Shown: piece by piece, positions 1 through 8,955 of the stretch
How positions within the stretch are numbered: the first letter of the stretch is position 1
Layout of the letters: each line of letters begins with the position of its first letter
From: Psychrobacillus sp032154225
GTDB lineage: Bacteria; Bacillota; Bacilli; Bacillales_A; Planococcaceae
DNA: 64,000 bases
Direction: 5' to 3'
Assembly (NCBI RefSeq): GCF_032154225.1
Contig: NZ_JALDYF010000004.1
Span: 124,001 to 188,000, forward strand
Notes under the pieces: model-generated
What the model saw: the letters and a program-made list of their open reading frames with translations, nothing else
Told to the model about the DNA's origin: nothing
Database searches by the model: none
Program-made: the position numbers and the translations under genes

Positions 1-1
1 T

Positions 2-445
2 GAAAGAACGAAACAGATTCTGACGGATATGAATATACATCCAAATAAAATTGTTTTAGAAATAACCGAATCGATTATAATGGAGTATACTGAATTTGTA
101 ATAGAATCTTTGCAGGAATTAAAAAATTATGGATTTCAAATTGCGATTGATGATTTTGGAACAGGATATTCTTCATTTAAATATTTAGAGTTACTTCCCG
201 TGAATATTATAAAAATCGACCAAAGCTTTACACAAGCCATTGAAAAAGAGAGGTCAAAAGCAATTGTTCAATCGATTATTTCACTTGCGCATAACTTGAA
301 TTTAAAAGTTTTAGCGGAAGGTGTCGAAGATCTTTATCAAATCGCGAGTTTAAGCGAATTTGATTGTCATTATCTTCAAGGGTACTTTTTTAGTAAACCG
401 TTAGCATTTGAACAATTAATCGCGGAATATAAAAGTAATTTATGA
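2..445 (+). CDS. EAL-domain c-di-GMP phosphodiesterase, C-terminal part (5' end outside window)
   Basis: The reading frame is open from the window edge, so the first Met at 29 is internal and the gene is 5'-truncated by the window. The visible ~147 residues are the second half of an EAL domain. They include EITES, DDFGTGYSS, the IKID lysine motif and AEGVE, which together carry the metal- and substrate-binding residues of active phosphodiesterases that hydrolyse cyclic-di-GMP. The protein is therefore probably catalytically competent. Any sensor or GGDEF domain would lie upstream and cannot be seen. The next gene starts 19 bp downstream on the same strand. Confidence 0.9.
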   Translation, partial: ERTKQILTDMNIHPNKIVLEITESIIMEYTEFVIESLQELKNYGFQIAIDDFGTGYSSFKYLELLPVNIIKIDQSFTQAIEKERSKAIVQSIISLAHNLNLKVLAEGVEDLYQIASLSEFDCHYLQGYFFSKPLAFEQLIAEYKSNL

Positions 446-464
446 AATAGGTGAATAGAGGACG

Positions 465-1136
465 ATGAAGCAAAAAAAGAATGCATCTTATAAAGTAAAA
501 GTGTGGGCAATTCTTTTACTTTTACCTATTACAGTTACAATTTATATTGTAGCAATTATTGGGTGGCAAGAACTTCAAAAAATCCCAGCTGTACAAGAAT
601 GGGCAGAGAGCTTACAACCAATACCAGGCCAGCATAATAAATTAGATGTACCAAAAGAATATATTCCTTTTTATAAAAAAGCAGCAGAAAAATATGGTGT
701 GCCGTGGACTCTACTCGCAGCTCACCACAGAATAGAAACGAGATTTTCAACGATGGATCCTTTGCTTTCACCTGTTGGTGCTGAAGGACATATGCAGTTT
801 ATGCCTTGTACATTTGTTGGGTGGTCTCATCCTAGTTGTGGTGGCTTAGGTAAAGGCGAAATACCTGAGAAGGACAAAGTTAATCCAAAGATTATTGCAC
901 AATATGGTGGATATGGCGTGGATGCAAATAATGATGGAAAAGCAGATCCGTTTGATATGGAAGACGCTATATTTAGTGCCGCAAATTATTTAGCGGCAAG
1001 TGGGGCAGCTGATGGTGAGTTAGAAAAGGCGATTTTTAATTATAACCGTAGTGATAAATATGTCACGGACATCCTGCATTTTTATAATTTGTATGAAAGT
1101 CAGCTAAAAGAGCTAGAAGCTGCTTTAGCTAAATAA
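465..1136 (+). CDS. Membrane-anchored lytic transglycosylase (SLT/lysozyme-like)
   Basis: This 223-aa protein has a basic N-terminus and one hydrophobic segment (about residues 12-31), with no clear cleavage site, so it is probably tethered outside the membrane. The lysozyme-like fold begins near residue 65. HHRIETRFS carries the expected catalytic Glu, followed by SPVGAEGHMQFMPCTFVGW, the signature of the Bacillus peptidoglycan transglycosylase family. An AANYLA segment and an NYNRSD motif complete the fold. It would cleave the MurNAc-GlcNAc bond during wall turnover. GAGG lies just before the ATG. The pairing with the upstream EAL gene may be only positional. Confidence 0.88.
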   Translation: MKQKKNASYKVKVWAILLLLPITVTIYIVAIIGWQELQKIPAVQEWAESLQPIPGQHNKLDVPKEYIPFYKKAAEKYGVPWTLLAAHHRIETRFSTMDPLLSPVGAEGHMQFMPCTFVGWSHPSCGGLGKGEIPEKDKVNPKIIAQYGGYGVDANNDGKADPFDMEDAIFSAANYLAASGAADGELEKAIFNYNRSDKYVTDILHFYNLYESQLKELEAALAK

Positions 1137-1160
1137 GGAATAGATGGAATAAAGCAATAA

Positions 1161-1193
1161 AAAGATGGGCCCAATGAGAGCCCATCTTTTTAT
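1161..1193. terminator. Bidirectional intrinsic terminator
   Basis: A 10-bp perfect stem (AAAGATGGGC / GCCCATCTTT) with a 9-nt loop is flanked by A and T runs. It sits between the convergent transglycosylase gene and the GlsB-like gene, so it can end both transcripts. Confidence 0.85.
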
Positions 1194-1438
1194 TTCCGCA
1201 TCGATTTTAATAGTAGACTTAAAATCGCTACTAAAATGATTGAACCGATTAAAGCAGGAATAATTGCCATTCCCCAAATTACTGGACCCATTTCCGGGAA
1301 AATTAATCCACCAACCCAAGCTCCAATGATACCAGCAACAATATTTCCGATAATACCACCAGGGATATTTTTACCTAAAATTAATCCCGCCAACCACCCA
1401 ATAATACCACCTATAATTAAATACGATAAGAATCCCAT
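1190..1438 (-). CDS. GlsB/YeaQ/YmgE-family small stress-response membrane protein
   Basis: This 82-aa, very hydrophobic protein has about three membrane segments and the glycine-rich pattern GGIIGWLAGLILGK ... GGIIGNIVAGIIGAWVGG. That pattern is typical of the transglycosylase-associated (GlsB/YeaQ) family. Members are small inner-membrane proteins induced by envelope or general stress; their biochemical role is not known. Despite the family name there is no catalytic motif and no reason to link it to the neighbouring transglycosylase. An AGGAGATG ribosome site precedes the start. It runs into the shared terminator. Confidence 0.85.
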   Translation of the reverse strand: MGFLSYLIIGGIIGWLAGLILGKNIPGGIIGNIVAGIIGAWVGGLIFPEMGPVIWGMAIIPALIGSIILVAILSLLLKSMRK

Positions 1439-1519
1439 AGTATTTCATCTCCTCTATAAAATAGTATATAGTTACACTATTTATATAACCATATCGAAGG
1501 AGCACTAAACATTAGCCCA

Positions 1520-2068
1520 TTACTTTTTTACAACAATAGCACCTAACGTGTTTACAAAATGCCCTAATGCCCAATCATGACCTTGCTCATTAAAGCTTGC
1601 TACCGCGTTTTCATGAATAACAATAGAAAACCCTAAATTATAAGCATCTACTGCTGTATGTAGCACACAAATATCTGTACAAACTCCGACGATATGAACT
1701 TCTTCCACTTGTCGTTCTCTTAGTATTTGCAACAAACTCGTGCCAGCAAAAGAACTGTATCGAGTTTTATCCATCCAAATAATCGATTGTTTGTTTTGTT
1801 CATAGACATCTTTCAACTTTCCATATAATTCACGTCCTTCTGTACCGCGAATATTATGAGAAGGGAACAATTTTGATTCAGGATGGTACGGATCATCTTG
1901 ATCATGGAGATCAACAGGGAATACTACAACGTCTTTGTTTGTGATGAATTCGTTTGTTAGTGAAACGATTGCATCTTCAATTAATTGCCCAGGTTTGCCA
2001 CAAGTTAAAGCTCCATTATCTGCTACAAAATCCACTGTGTAATCTACAACTACTAACGCTTTTTTCAA
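1520..2068 (-). CDS. pncA: Nicotinamidase (isochorismatase-superfamily cysteine hydrolase)
   Basis: This 182-aa protein has the full catalytic set of the superfamily: Asp in VVDYTVDF, Lys in WMDKTRYSSFAGT and nucleophilic Cys in VGVCTDICVLHT. The metal-binding stretch DLHDQDDPYHPESKLFPSH matches the Asp/His cluster of bacterial nicotinamidases. It would hydrolyse nicotinamide to nicotinate for NAD salvage in the cytosol. Length and motifs fit PncA well. Another cysteine hydrolase is not excluded, but the metal-binding segment argues for the nicotinamidase branch. It is transcribed alone, convergent with the upstream pair. Confidence 0.82.
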   Translation of the reverse strand: MKKALVVVDYTVDFVADNGALTCGKPGQLIEDAIVSLTNEFITNKDVVVFPVDLHDQDDPYHPESKLFPSHNIRGTEGRELYGKLKDVYEQNKQSIIWMDKTRYSSFAGTSLLQILRERQVEEVHIVGVCTDICVLHTAVDAYNLGFSIVIHENAVASFNEQGHDWALGHFVNTLGAIVVKK

Positions 2069-2147
2069 TTTAGATCATCTCCTTTATCTTTCTTCCATTA
2101 TGAATGAAATTTCAATAAAATTATTTTTATTGAATGTTCAAAAAATT

Positions 2148-2176
2148 TTGCAAATAAACATTTAACGTATTATAAT
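2148..2176 (+). promoter_or_regulatory. Sigma-A promoter for the 35-aa micro-protein
   Basis: A -35 box TTGCAA (2148-2153) and a perfect -10 box TATAAT (2171-2176) are separated by exactly 17 nt. Transcription would start around 2183, immediately before the ribosome site of the small ORF at 2197. Confidence 0.65.
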
Positions 2177-2196
2177 AAAAAAAAGGAGTGGTGAAC

Positions 2197-2304
2197 ATGG
2201 ATGAACAATCTACTAAAAAGCTCAATAGACAAGGTATTTGGTTCGTTGTTCTGCATTCGGTGTTAATAGTAAATATAGTATTTGAAATTTTTAAAATACA
2301 TTAA
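2197..2304 (+). CDS. Small single-pass membrane protein, 35 aa, unknown function
   Basis: This micro-ORF has a good AAAGGAG site seven bases before its ATG, a well-formed promoter upstream and a terminator overlapping its stop codon, so it is a complete transcription unit. The product has a charged N-terminus with the segment MDEQSTKKLNRQ, followed by a hydrophobic stretch of about 18 residues starting at WFVVLHSVLIV. That predicts a single membrane helix with the N-terminus inside. I do not recognise the family. The tight promoter-RBS-ORF-terminator packaging is the main evidence that it is real. Confidence 0.6.
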   Translation: MDEQSTKKLNRQGIWFVVLHSVLIVNIVFEIFKIH

Positions 2305-2331
2305 AAGACAGTTAATCACTGTCTTTTTTTT
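2304..2331 (+). terminator. Intrinsic terminator after the micro-protein
   Basis: The stem AAAGACAGT / ACTGTCTTT (9 bp) with a 5-nt loop is followed by a run of T. It begins at the stop codon of the 35-aa gene and separates it from the next gene. Confidence 0.8.
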
Positions 2332-2349
2332 GACTGGAGAGATTTGTAC

Positions 2350-3522
2350 ATGCAGGATTTGCAAAACGCATATGAATCCATCCAAAAACCATTTGCTTGG
2401 GTGGATTTAAATTCCCTAGATGCTAATATTCAATTTATTAATGAACAGACAAAAAGTAAGTATGTCAGGGTAGCGACTAAGTCAGTTCGATCTGTTGAAA
2501 TGCTTCAATATATTGAAAAGGGGTTGCATCGTTTTAATGGCTGGATGACTTTTACGCTAGAAGAAACGTTATTTTTATTAGAACGGGGGTTTGATAATTT
2601 TCTTATTGGATACCCTCAGTTAGATAAATTGGCGCTTGAAAAAATTATTCCATATATAGTTGCGGGAAAAAAAGTTGTATTTATGGTTGATCAGATGGCG
2701 CATTGGAAATTTTTAGAGTCTATTGGAGCTGTGCATAATGTTGTTTTTTCTATGTGTATAGATATTAATATGTCCAAAGATTTTAAGTTTATTTATTTTG
2801 GAACAAAGCGCTCTTCTATTCATAATTTAGAAGAACTGAAGCAATTATTAGAAGAGATGAAGGAATGGAAGTATGCAAAGGTGACGGGGGTTATGGGGTA
2901 CGAAGCGCAAATTGCTGGAGTGGCAGACCATCCTGTACAGTCATATAAAAAACCGCTAATTCAGCTATTGAAAAATCGTTCCTATCATTCTATTTCTAGT
3001 TTTAGAAAAGATGCAGTTCGCTTAGTGTTGAGTTATTATCCGACGGTTGAATTCGTCAATGGTGGGGGCTCTGGGAGTATTTCGTATACGTGTTCGGAAA
3101 AAGCAGTAACGGAAATAACAATTGGTTCTGCGTTTTATGCACCGTCCTTATTTAGTCGTTATGATTCTTTACAGTTGCAACCAGCAGCTGGTTTTGCACT
3201 TCAAGTAACGCGTAAACCAGAGGAGCATGTAGTAGTTTGTCATGGAGGGGGCTATATTGCGTCTGGAGCAGTTGGAGTGGATAAACAGCCAAAACCAATT
3301 TATCCGACTGGTCTGAAGCTTCTTTCATTAGAAGGAGCAGGGGAAGTTCAAACGCCGTTATATGACCCAAATCAAGTTTGTCATATTGGAGACACGGTGT
3401 ATTTTAGACATGCCAAAGCTGGGGAATTATGTGAACGATTTAATGAATTGTATTTGAGTAGAAGTGGACAATTAGAAGCGGTTTTTAATACATATCGAGG
3501 GGATGGAAAATGTTTTCTTTAA
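2350..3522 (+). CDS. PLP-dependent amino acid deaminase/aldolase-like protein (alanine racemase N-terminal fold)
   Basis: This protein of about 390 aa resembles the D-threonine aldolase/amino-acid deaminase group, which uses a fold-type III PLP barrel. FAWVDLNSLDANI and YVRVATKSVRS near the N-terminus fit the PLP-lysine strand, and VEFVNGGGSGS fits the phosphate-binding glycine loop. The C-terminal GGGYIASGAVGVDKQPKP and HIGDTVYFRHAKAGE segments resemble the family's second domain. I chose ATG 2350, nine bases after GGAGA; a TTG at 2344 is too close to that site. It overlaps the lactone oxidase gene by 13 bp, so the two are co-translated. The true substrate is unknown. Confidence 0.75.
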   Translation: MQDLQNAYESIQKPFAWVDLNSLDANIQFINEQTKSKYVRVATKSVRSVEMLQYIEKGLHRFNGWMTFTLEETLFLLERGFDNFLIGYPQLDKLALEKIIPYIVAGKKVVFMVDQMAHWKFLESIGAVHNVVFSMCIDINMSKDFKFIYFGTKRSSIHNLEELKQLLEEMKEWKYAKVTGVMGYEAQIAGVADHPVQSYKKPLIQLLKNRSYHSISSFRKDAVRLVLSYYPTVEFVNGGGSGSISYTCSEKAVTEITIGSAFYAPSLFSRYDSLQLQPAAGFALQVTRKPEEHVVVCHGGGYIASGAVGVDKQPKPIYPTGLKLLSLEGAGEVQTPLYDPNQVCHIGDTVYFRHAKAGELCERFNELYLSRSGQLEAVFNTYRGDGKCFL

Positions 3523-4829
3523 ATGATTTTCAATCAACTAAACAATGGACGAATTGGTCTGGAAATGTAGTGTCTTCACCACCAATTAGAAAATTACCAA
3601 AGTCTTTTGACGAAGTTAGTGCAATTGTGAAAGAAGCAAAAGGTTCATCTATACGCGTGACAGGTGCAGCACATTCGTTTAGCCAGATTGCACAACCTGA
3701 CGAAATTGCTTTGTCTCTACATCATTTAAGAGGGTTACTACATGTAAATGTGGAAAAACAGGAGGCTACATTTTTAGCAGGCACGTATTTATATGAAGTT
3801 GGGCCTTTACTTGCACAGCATCATTTAGCACTGGAAAATATGGGGGATATTCAGTACCAATCAATTGCAGGAGCAGTATGTACAGGAACTCATGGTACAG
3901 GAATTGCACTAGGTTCACTATCCAATCAAGTGGTGGAATGGAAATGGATAGATGGGAACGGAGAGTTGCATAGTCATCGAAGAACGGATGATGACCTTTC
4001 AAAAGCGTTACATGTATCGCTTGGATTGTTAGGAATCATTGTAGAAGTGACTTTGAAAGCGGTACCACTGTATGGGCTTCAAGTAGAAAGTTATCATACA
4101 CAATTACATGAAGGCCTTCAAAGTTGGGATACAGATCAGCGTATGAATAGACATTTAGAATGGTTTTATTTCCCTGGGCAAGAAAAAGTTCAAGCCAAAA
4201 AGTCAACGATGGTTCAACCAAACAGACAAACTTTTTCGTCGAAAGCGGTAGAGTTTGTAAATGGAAATATTATTGAAAATTATGGTTTTTATTTTTTGTC
4301 GGAATGGTGCAAAAGAAATCCAAAGAAGACGAAGTGGGTAGCGGAGCTTTCTGCCAAAATGGTACCGACAGGAAAAAAACAAGGGCTTAGCTTTGAAATG
4401 TTTCCGACTCCTAGACTAGTACGATTTTTAGAAACGGAATATGCAATTGATCAAACTAAATTTCAAGCGTGTATGGAAGAAATACATGCGCATTTAGCTA
4501 GCCATCCATTTGATGTTCATTTTCCGATCGAATGTCGCACGACGGCAGGGGAAAATGCTTTTTTAAGCCCTACATCGGGGAAAGAAACAGCATTTATAGC
4601 ATTTCATATGTACAGAGGGATGGATGAAACAAAGTATTTCAAATGGGTACATGAGCTAATGGAGAAATATGAGGGAAGACCTCATTTTGGCAAGATGAAT
4701 GTACTTACTGAGGAAAGGCTACAAATCTTATATCCCGAACTGCCAACTTTTTTAAATTTACGAGAAACATATGATGAACATAATGTTTTTATATCAAAAT
4801 ATTTCAAGCAATTATTAGGTGTAAACTAA
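3510..4829 (+). CDS. FAD-linked sugar 1,4-lactone oxidase (D-arabinono/L-gulono-lactone oxidase family)
   Basis: This 439-aa protein begins with a PCMH-type FAD-binding domain (IRVTGAAHSFS, then GDIQYQSIAGAVCTGTHGTG). The C-terminal ALO domain ends with HFGKMNVLTEERLQILYPEL, close to the family's conserved HWGK motif. These enzymes oxidise aldonolactones or related polyols using O2. Bacilli do not make ascorbate in the usual sense, so the physiological substrate is unclear. Its start lies inside the preceding aldolase-like gene, implying that the two act in one short pathway on a sugar- or hydroxy-amino-acid-derived compound. It ends at a shared bidirectional hairpin. Confidence 0.82.
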   Translation: MFSLNDFQSTKQWTNWSGNVVSSPPIRKLPKSFDEVSAIVKEAKGSSIRVTGAAHSFSQIAQPDEIALSLHHLRGLLHVNVEKQEATFLAGTYLYEVGPLLAQHHLALENMGDIQYQSIAGAVCTGTHGTGIALGSLSNQVVEWKWIDGNGELHSHRRTDDDLSKALHVSLGLLGIIVEVTLKAVPLYGLQVESYHTQLHEGLQSWDTDQRMNRHLEWFYFPGQEKVQAKKSTMVQPNRQTFSSKAVEFVNGNIIENYGFYFLSEWCKRNPKKTKWVAELSAKMVPTGKKQGLSFEMFPTPRLVRFLETEYAIDQTKFQACMEEIHAHLASHPFDVHFPIECRTTAGENAFLSPTSGKETAFIAFHMYRGMDETKYFKWVHELMEKYEGRPHFGKMNVLTEERLQILYPELPTFLNLRETYDEHNVFISKYFKQLLGVN

Positions 4830-4838
4830 ATTATTTAA

Positions 4839-4874
4839 GTGAAATCGAATGCTAAAAAGACCATTCGATTTCAC
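4839..4874. terminator. Bidirectional hairpin between convergent genes
   Basis: A 13-bp perfect stem (GTGAAATCGAATG / CATTCGATTTCAC) with a 10-nt loop lies between the lactone oxidase and YfkAB-like genes. The T tracts are weak, so termination may be partial. Confidence 0.6.
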
Positions 4875-4880
4875 AATAAA

Positions 4881-5990
4881 TTATTTAGCAGTACCGCTGA
4901 CAAATACATCTTCTTTGTAGTACATATTTTTAACTAATATATTTGGACCTAAGCATTTCACTGCCGGACAGTGGCAGTTAAGTGTTTTAGATAACGAAGA
5001 ATCTAACCACTTATCGAAAATAGCAGGTAGCGTATCCGATTGAATATTTCCTAGCTTTGGAGCATCACCAAAATCGGTCACGATTACTTCTCCTGTGAAA
5101 ATACTAACATTCAGGCGAGATCTGCCGTCTGGATCATTTCGAACAGAAACATTTTTTGCGTTTTTTAATCGATTAAGCAGTTCTAGGCTTCTTTCATTTT
5201 TGTTGCAAGGATAAAATGGGAGCGTTCCAAAAAGCATCCATACATTTTGATCTCGAAAATCAAGAATTTTTTCAATCGCCTCATGTGTTTCCTCTAATGT
5301 TAATGTCGTCAAAGCGCTGGCAAAATCAGAAGGGTACATCGGGTGAATTTCATGTCGTGCACATTTCATTTCTTCCACTACTTGTTTATGAATATGTTCT
5401 AAATAAGGGAGTGTTTTTTTATTTAGCATCGTTTCTGCTGAAACCATTACGCCAGCTTCTGAAAGCATGCGACTATTGTCTATCATTCGTTGAAAGAGTT
5501 TTGCGCGCTGTTCATATGTAGGCTTTTTTTCCATCATGGCAAAACCAGTTTCGACAAATTCATCAACTGTTCCCCAATTATGTGAAATATGTAATACATC
5601 TAAATAGGGGGCAATTAATAAATATCTTTCAGGATCCAGTGTAAGATTAGAATTTATTTGTGTTCGGACTCCACGATTATGTGCATACTTCAATAAAGGA
5701 AGTACATAATTCGTAACCGATTTTTTGGATAGCATAGGCTCTCCACCAGTAATACTAATTGTTTTTAGCTGTGGAATTTCTTCTAGTCGTTGAATAATTA
5801 ACTCAATCGGAATTGCTTCTGGATCTTTTGTTTGTAATGTATAACCGACGGCACAATGAGCACATCGCATATTACAAAGTGTTGTAGTTGTAAATTCGAT
5901 ATTGGATAAAGTGAGCATGCCGTGTTGTTCAATATCGCGATAAGCTTCCCACGGATCATTTGATGGTGTCATATTTGTTGTAGCAATCAT
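4881..5990 (-). CDS. yfkAB: Radical SAM protein of the YfkAB family
   Basis: This 369-aa protein carries the radical SAM cluster motif CNMRCAHC (C39, C43, C46), followed by ITGGEPM and INSNLTL, which bind S-adenosylmethionine. The C-terminal half ends in CHCPAVKC, a likely additional cysteine cluster. The overall sequence, including the LLFG/LPFYPCN region, matches the Bacillus YfkAB protein as I know it, whose reaction is not established. It is a single gene convergent with the lactone oxidase and divergent from aconitase. Confidence 0.82.
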   Translation of the reverse strand: MIATTNMTPSNDPWEAYRDIEQHGMLTLSNIEFTTTTLCNMRCAHCAVGYTLQTKDPEAIPIELIIQRLEEIPQLKTISITGGEPMLSKKSVTNYVLPLLKYAHNRGVRTQINSNLTLDPERYLLIAPYLDVLHISHNWGTVDEFVETGFAMMEKKPTYEQRAKLFQRMIDNSRMLSEAGVMVSAETMLNKKTLPYLEHIHKQVVEEMKCARHEIHPMYPSDFASALTTLTLEETHEAIEKILDFRDQNVWMLFGTLPFYPCNKNERSLELLNRLKNAKNVSVRNDPDGRSRLNVSIFTGEVIVTDFGDAPKLGNIQSDTLPAIFDKWLDSSLSKTLNCHCPAVKCLGPNILVKNMYYKEDVFVSGTAK

Positions 5991-6107
5991 ATTAAACTTC
6001 CTTTCCAGTTAATTATTGTCGCATACTATTTATAAAAAGAAAATAATAGGATTCGAGACATATCATTTAGAACAATAAAAAAAAAGCGATAGAAATCAGA
6101 AAAGGTC

Positions 6108-6122
6108 ATAAGTAATACTTAT
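6108..6122. promoter_or_regulatory. Dyad ATAA-N7-TTAT upstream of aconitase, CcpC-like site
   Basis: The 15-bp perfect palindrome ATAAGTA-A-TACTTAT lies about 115 bp before the acnA start codon. A further ATAA half-site follows at 6128-6131. B. subtilis citB is repressed by CcpC through ATAA/TTAT dyads in its promoter; equating the two is my inference from the motif and position. Confidence 0.5.
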
Positions 6123-6234
6123 CACTTATAATAATTTTAATGTAATTTACTTATCAACTTTATTCAAGTATGATTAGAAGTGGAGAAAAGTCACTAGAAT
6201 AGAGTCTTTTCAATAGACATTAGGAGGAATAAAA

Positions 6235-8943
6235 ATGGCAAAAAGCAATTTACACAACAGCCGCACTTCTTTTTCTCTAAATGGTAAAGAGTATAACTAT
6301 TACCGTTTAGCTGCACTAGAAGAAGCAGGTATCGCAAAAGTATCACGCCTTCCTTATTCAATTAAAGTTTTATTAGAATCAGTTTTACGTCAATATGATG
6401 GATATGTTATTAAAGAGGACCATGTAAACCAACTTGCTAAATGGGGAAAAGACGCAGATACAGAAGCGGAAGTTCCATTTAAGCCTTCCCGTGTTGTACT
6501 ACAAGATTTCACTGGTGTACCAGTAGTAGTAGACTTAGCTTCATTACGTTCTGCAATGAAAGAAATGGGTGGAAATCCAGACAAAATCAATCCTGCAATT
6601 CCAGTTGATCTTGTAATTGACCACTCTGTACAAGTAGATCAATATGGTACTGCAAATGCATTAAAAGCAAATATGGACCTTGAATTTGAACGTAACGCTG
6701 AGCGTTATAATTTCTTAAAATGGGCTCAAACATCTTACAACAATTTCCGTGCTGTACCACCAGCAACAGGTATCGTTCACCAAGTAAACTTAGAGTATTT
6801 AGCTCCAATTGTACATGTGAACGAAAGTGCTGATGGAACATTAGAAACATTCCCAGATTCAGTTGTAGGTACTGATTCACATACTACAATGATCAATGGT
6901 CTTGGAGTTTTAGGATGGGGTGTTGGTGGTATCGAAGCGGAAGCTGGAATGCTTGGACAACCTTCATATTTCCCAATTCCTGAAGTAATTGGTGTTAAAT
7001 TAGTTGGAGATCTTCCTAACGGAACTACTGCAACTGACTTAGCTCTTAAAGTTACACAAGTATTACGTGCGCGCGGTGTAGTTGGTAAGTTTGTTGAGTT
7101 CTTCGGTCCTGGGGTATCTAAATTACCACTTGCTGACCGTGCAACGATTGCTAACATGGCTCCAGAATATGGTGCAACTTGTGGATACTTCGCAATTGAC
7201 GAAGAATCACTTAACTACTTACGTTTAACTGGCCGTGACGAAGAACATATTGATGTGGTAGAAGCTTATCTTAAAGCTAATGACATGTTCTTTGATCCAA
7301 CTTTAGAGCCTGTTTATACAGACGTTATAGAAATAAGCTTAGCAGATATCGAAGCAAACCTTTCTGGACCAAAACGTCCACAAGATTTAATCCCTCTTTC
7401 TGATATGAAAGCTCGTTACCATGAAGCGGTTGTTGCTCCACAAGGTACACAAGGTTTCGGTTTATCAGAAAAAGAATTCGACAAAACGGCAACTGCGAAA
7501 TTTGCGGATGGTGATGTAGTAATTCCAACAGGTGCTGTAGCAATCGCTGCAATCACTTCTTGTACAAACACATCTAACCCATACGTTATGTTAGCTGCTG
7601 GTTTAGTTGCAAAAAAAGCAGTAGAAAAAGGATTAACTGTTCCTGCTTATGTAAAAACATCATTAGCACCAGGTTCAAAAGTTGTTACTGGTTATTTAGA
7701 AGATTCGGGATTAAATGTATACTTGGATAAAATTGGTTTCAATACGGTAGGTTATGGTTGTACTACATGTATCGGTAACTCAGGTCCATTACTTCCTGAA
7801 ATTGAAAAAGCAGTTATTGACGAAGATTTATTCGTAACTTCTGTTCTTTCAGGTAACCGTAACTTTGAAGGTCGTGTACATCCACTTGTAAAAGCGAACT
7901 ATTTAGCTTCACCACCATTAGTTGTTGCTTACGCTCTTGCTGGTACAGTTGATATCGATTTACAAAAAGATTCATTCGGAAAAGACAAAGATGGAAATGA
8001 AGTATTCTTCGCTGATCTATGGCCTTCTACGGAAGAAGTAAATGCTGTACTTTCAGCAGTTGTTACTCGTGAATTATTCCAAAAAGAATATGCACGCGTA
8101 TTTGATGAAAACGAAGCATGGAATGCAATTGAAACATCAACTGAGTCACTTTACTCATTTAATGACAAATCAACTTACATTCAAAACCCACCATTCTTCC
8201 AAGGTTTATCTAAAGAGCCTGGTGATATCCAAACACTTGCTGGACTTCGTATTGTTGCGAAATTCGGTGATTCTATTACAACTGACCATATTTCACCAGC
8301 TGGTGCAATTGGTAAAGATACACCAGCTGGTAAATACTTGCGTGAAAACGGCGTAGAAATTCGTGATTTCAACTCTTATGGAAGCCGACGTGGTAACCAT
8401 GAAGTGATGATGCGCGGAACATTCGCAAACATCCGTATTCGTAACCAAGTTGCTCCTGGTACAGAAGGTGGATACACAACTTACTGGCCAACTGGTGAAA
8501 TTATGTCCATTTACGATGCAGCTATGAAGTATCAAGAAGAAAATACTGGGTTAGTAGTATTTGGTGGAAAAGATTACGGGATGGGATCATCTCGTGACTG
8601 GGCTGCTAAAGGAACAAACCTTTTAGGCATTAAAGCAGTAATTACAGAAAGCTTCGAGCGTATTCACCGTTCTAACCTAGTAATGATGGGGGTTCTACCA
8701 CTTAACTTCTTACCAGGTGAAAATGCTGAATCTCTAGGCTTAACTGGAACTGAAGAAATTTCTATCAATATTGCAGAAGGTGTTAAACCTCGTGATATTC
8801 TAAAAGTAACGGCTAAAGCAGAAGACGGTTCTGTTAAAGAATTCAACGTGCTTGCTCGTTTCGACTCAGAAGTAGAAGTTGATTATTACCGTCATGGTGG
8901 TATTCTTCAAATGGTATTACGTAACAAAGTACTAGAAGGTTAA
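6235..8943 (+). CDS. acnA: Aconitate hydratase A (citrate/isocitrate isomerase, TCA cycle)
   Basis: This 902-aa, full-length AcnA/CitB-type aconitase shows GTDSHTTMINGLGVLGWGVGGIEAE, the cluster cysteine in AITSCTNTSNP and the pair in GYGCTTCIGNSG. It also has the C-terminal swivel-domain signature FNSYGSRRGNHEVMMRGTFAN and KDYGMGSSRDWAAKG. It interconverts citrate and isocitrate with a 4Fe-4S cluster. In Bacillus the apo-form also binds RNA, so a regulatory role is possible. TAGGAGG precedes the ATG. The gene has its own terminator and a CcpC-like dyad upstream. In B. subtilis the same gene lies near yneP; here the two are about 16 kb apart. Confidence 0.97.
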   Translation: MAKSNLHNSRTSFSLNGKEYNYYRLAALEEAGIAKVSRLPYSIKVLLESVLRQYDGYVIKEDHVNQLAKWGKDADTEAEVPFKPSRVVLQDFTGVPVVVDLASLRSAMKEMGGNPDKINPAIPVDLVIDHSVQVDQYGTANALKANMDLEFERNAERYNFLKWAQTSYNNFRAVPPATGIVHQVNLEYLAPIVHVNESADGTLETFPDSVVGTDSHTTMINGLGVLGWGVGGIEAEAGMLGQPSYFPIPEVIGVKLVGDLPNGTTATDLALKVTQVLRARGVVGKFVEFFGPGVSKLPLADRATIANMAPEYGATCGYFAIDEESLNYLRLTGRDEEHIDVVEAYLKANDMFFDPTLEPVYTDVIEISLADIEANLSGPKRPQDLIPLSDMKARYHEAVVAPQGTQGFGLSEKEFDKTATAKFADGDVVIPTGAVAIAAITSCTNTSNPYVMLAAGLVAKKAVEKGLTVPAYVKTSLAPGSKVVTGYLEDSGLNVYLDKIGFNTVGYGCTTCIGNSGPLLPEIEKAVIDEDLFVTSVLSGNRNFEGRVHPLVKANYLASPPLVVAYALAGTVDIDLQKDSFGKDKDGNEVFFADLWPSTEEVNAVLSAVVTRELFQKEYARVFDENEAWNAIETSTESLYSFNDKSTYIQNPPFFQGLSKEPGDIQTLAGLRIVAKFGDSITTDHISPAGAIGKDTPAGKYLRENGVEIRDFNSYGSRRGNHEVMMRGTFANIRIRNQVAPGTEGGYTTYWPTGEIMSIYDAAMKYQEENTGLVVFGGKDYGMGSSRDWAAKGTNLLGIKAVITESFERIHRSNLVMMGVLPLNFLPGENAESLGLTGTEEISINIAEGVKPRDILKVTAKAEDGSVKEFNVLARFDSEVEVDYYRHGGILQMVLRNKVLEG

Positions 8944-8955
8944 TAAAGATAAGTT

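Noticed and set aside
6777..7157. Long minus-strand ORFs inside acnA and other large genes
   Set aside because: They are antisense shadows of strongly coding sequence and lack ribosome sites.
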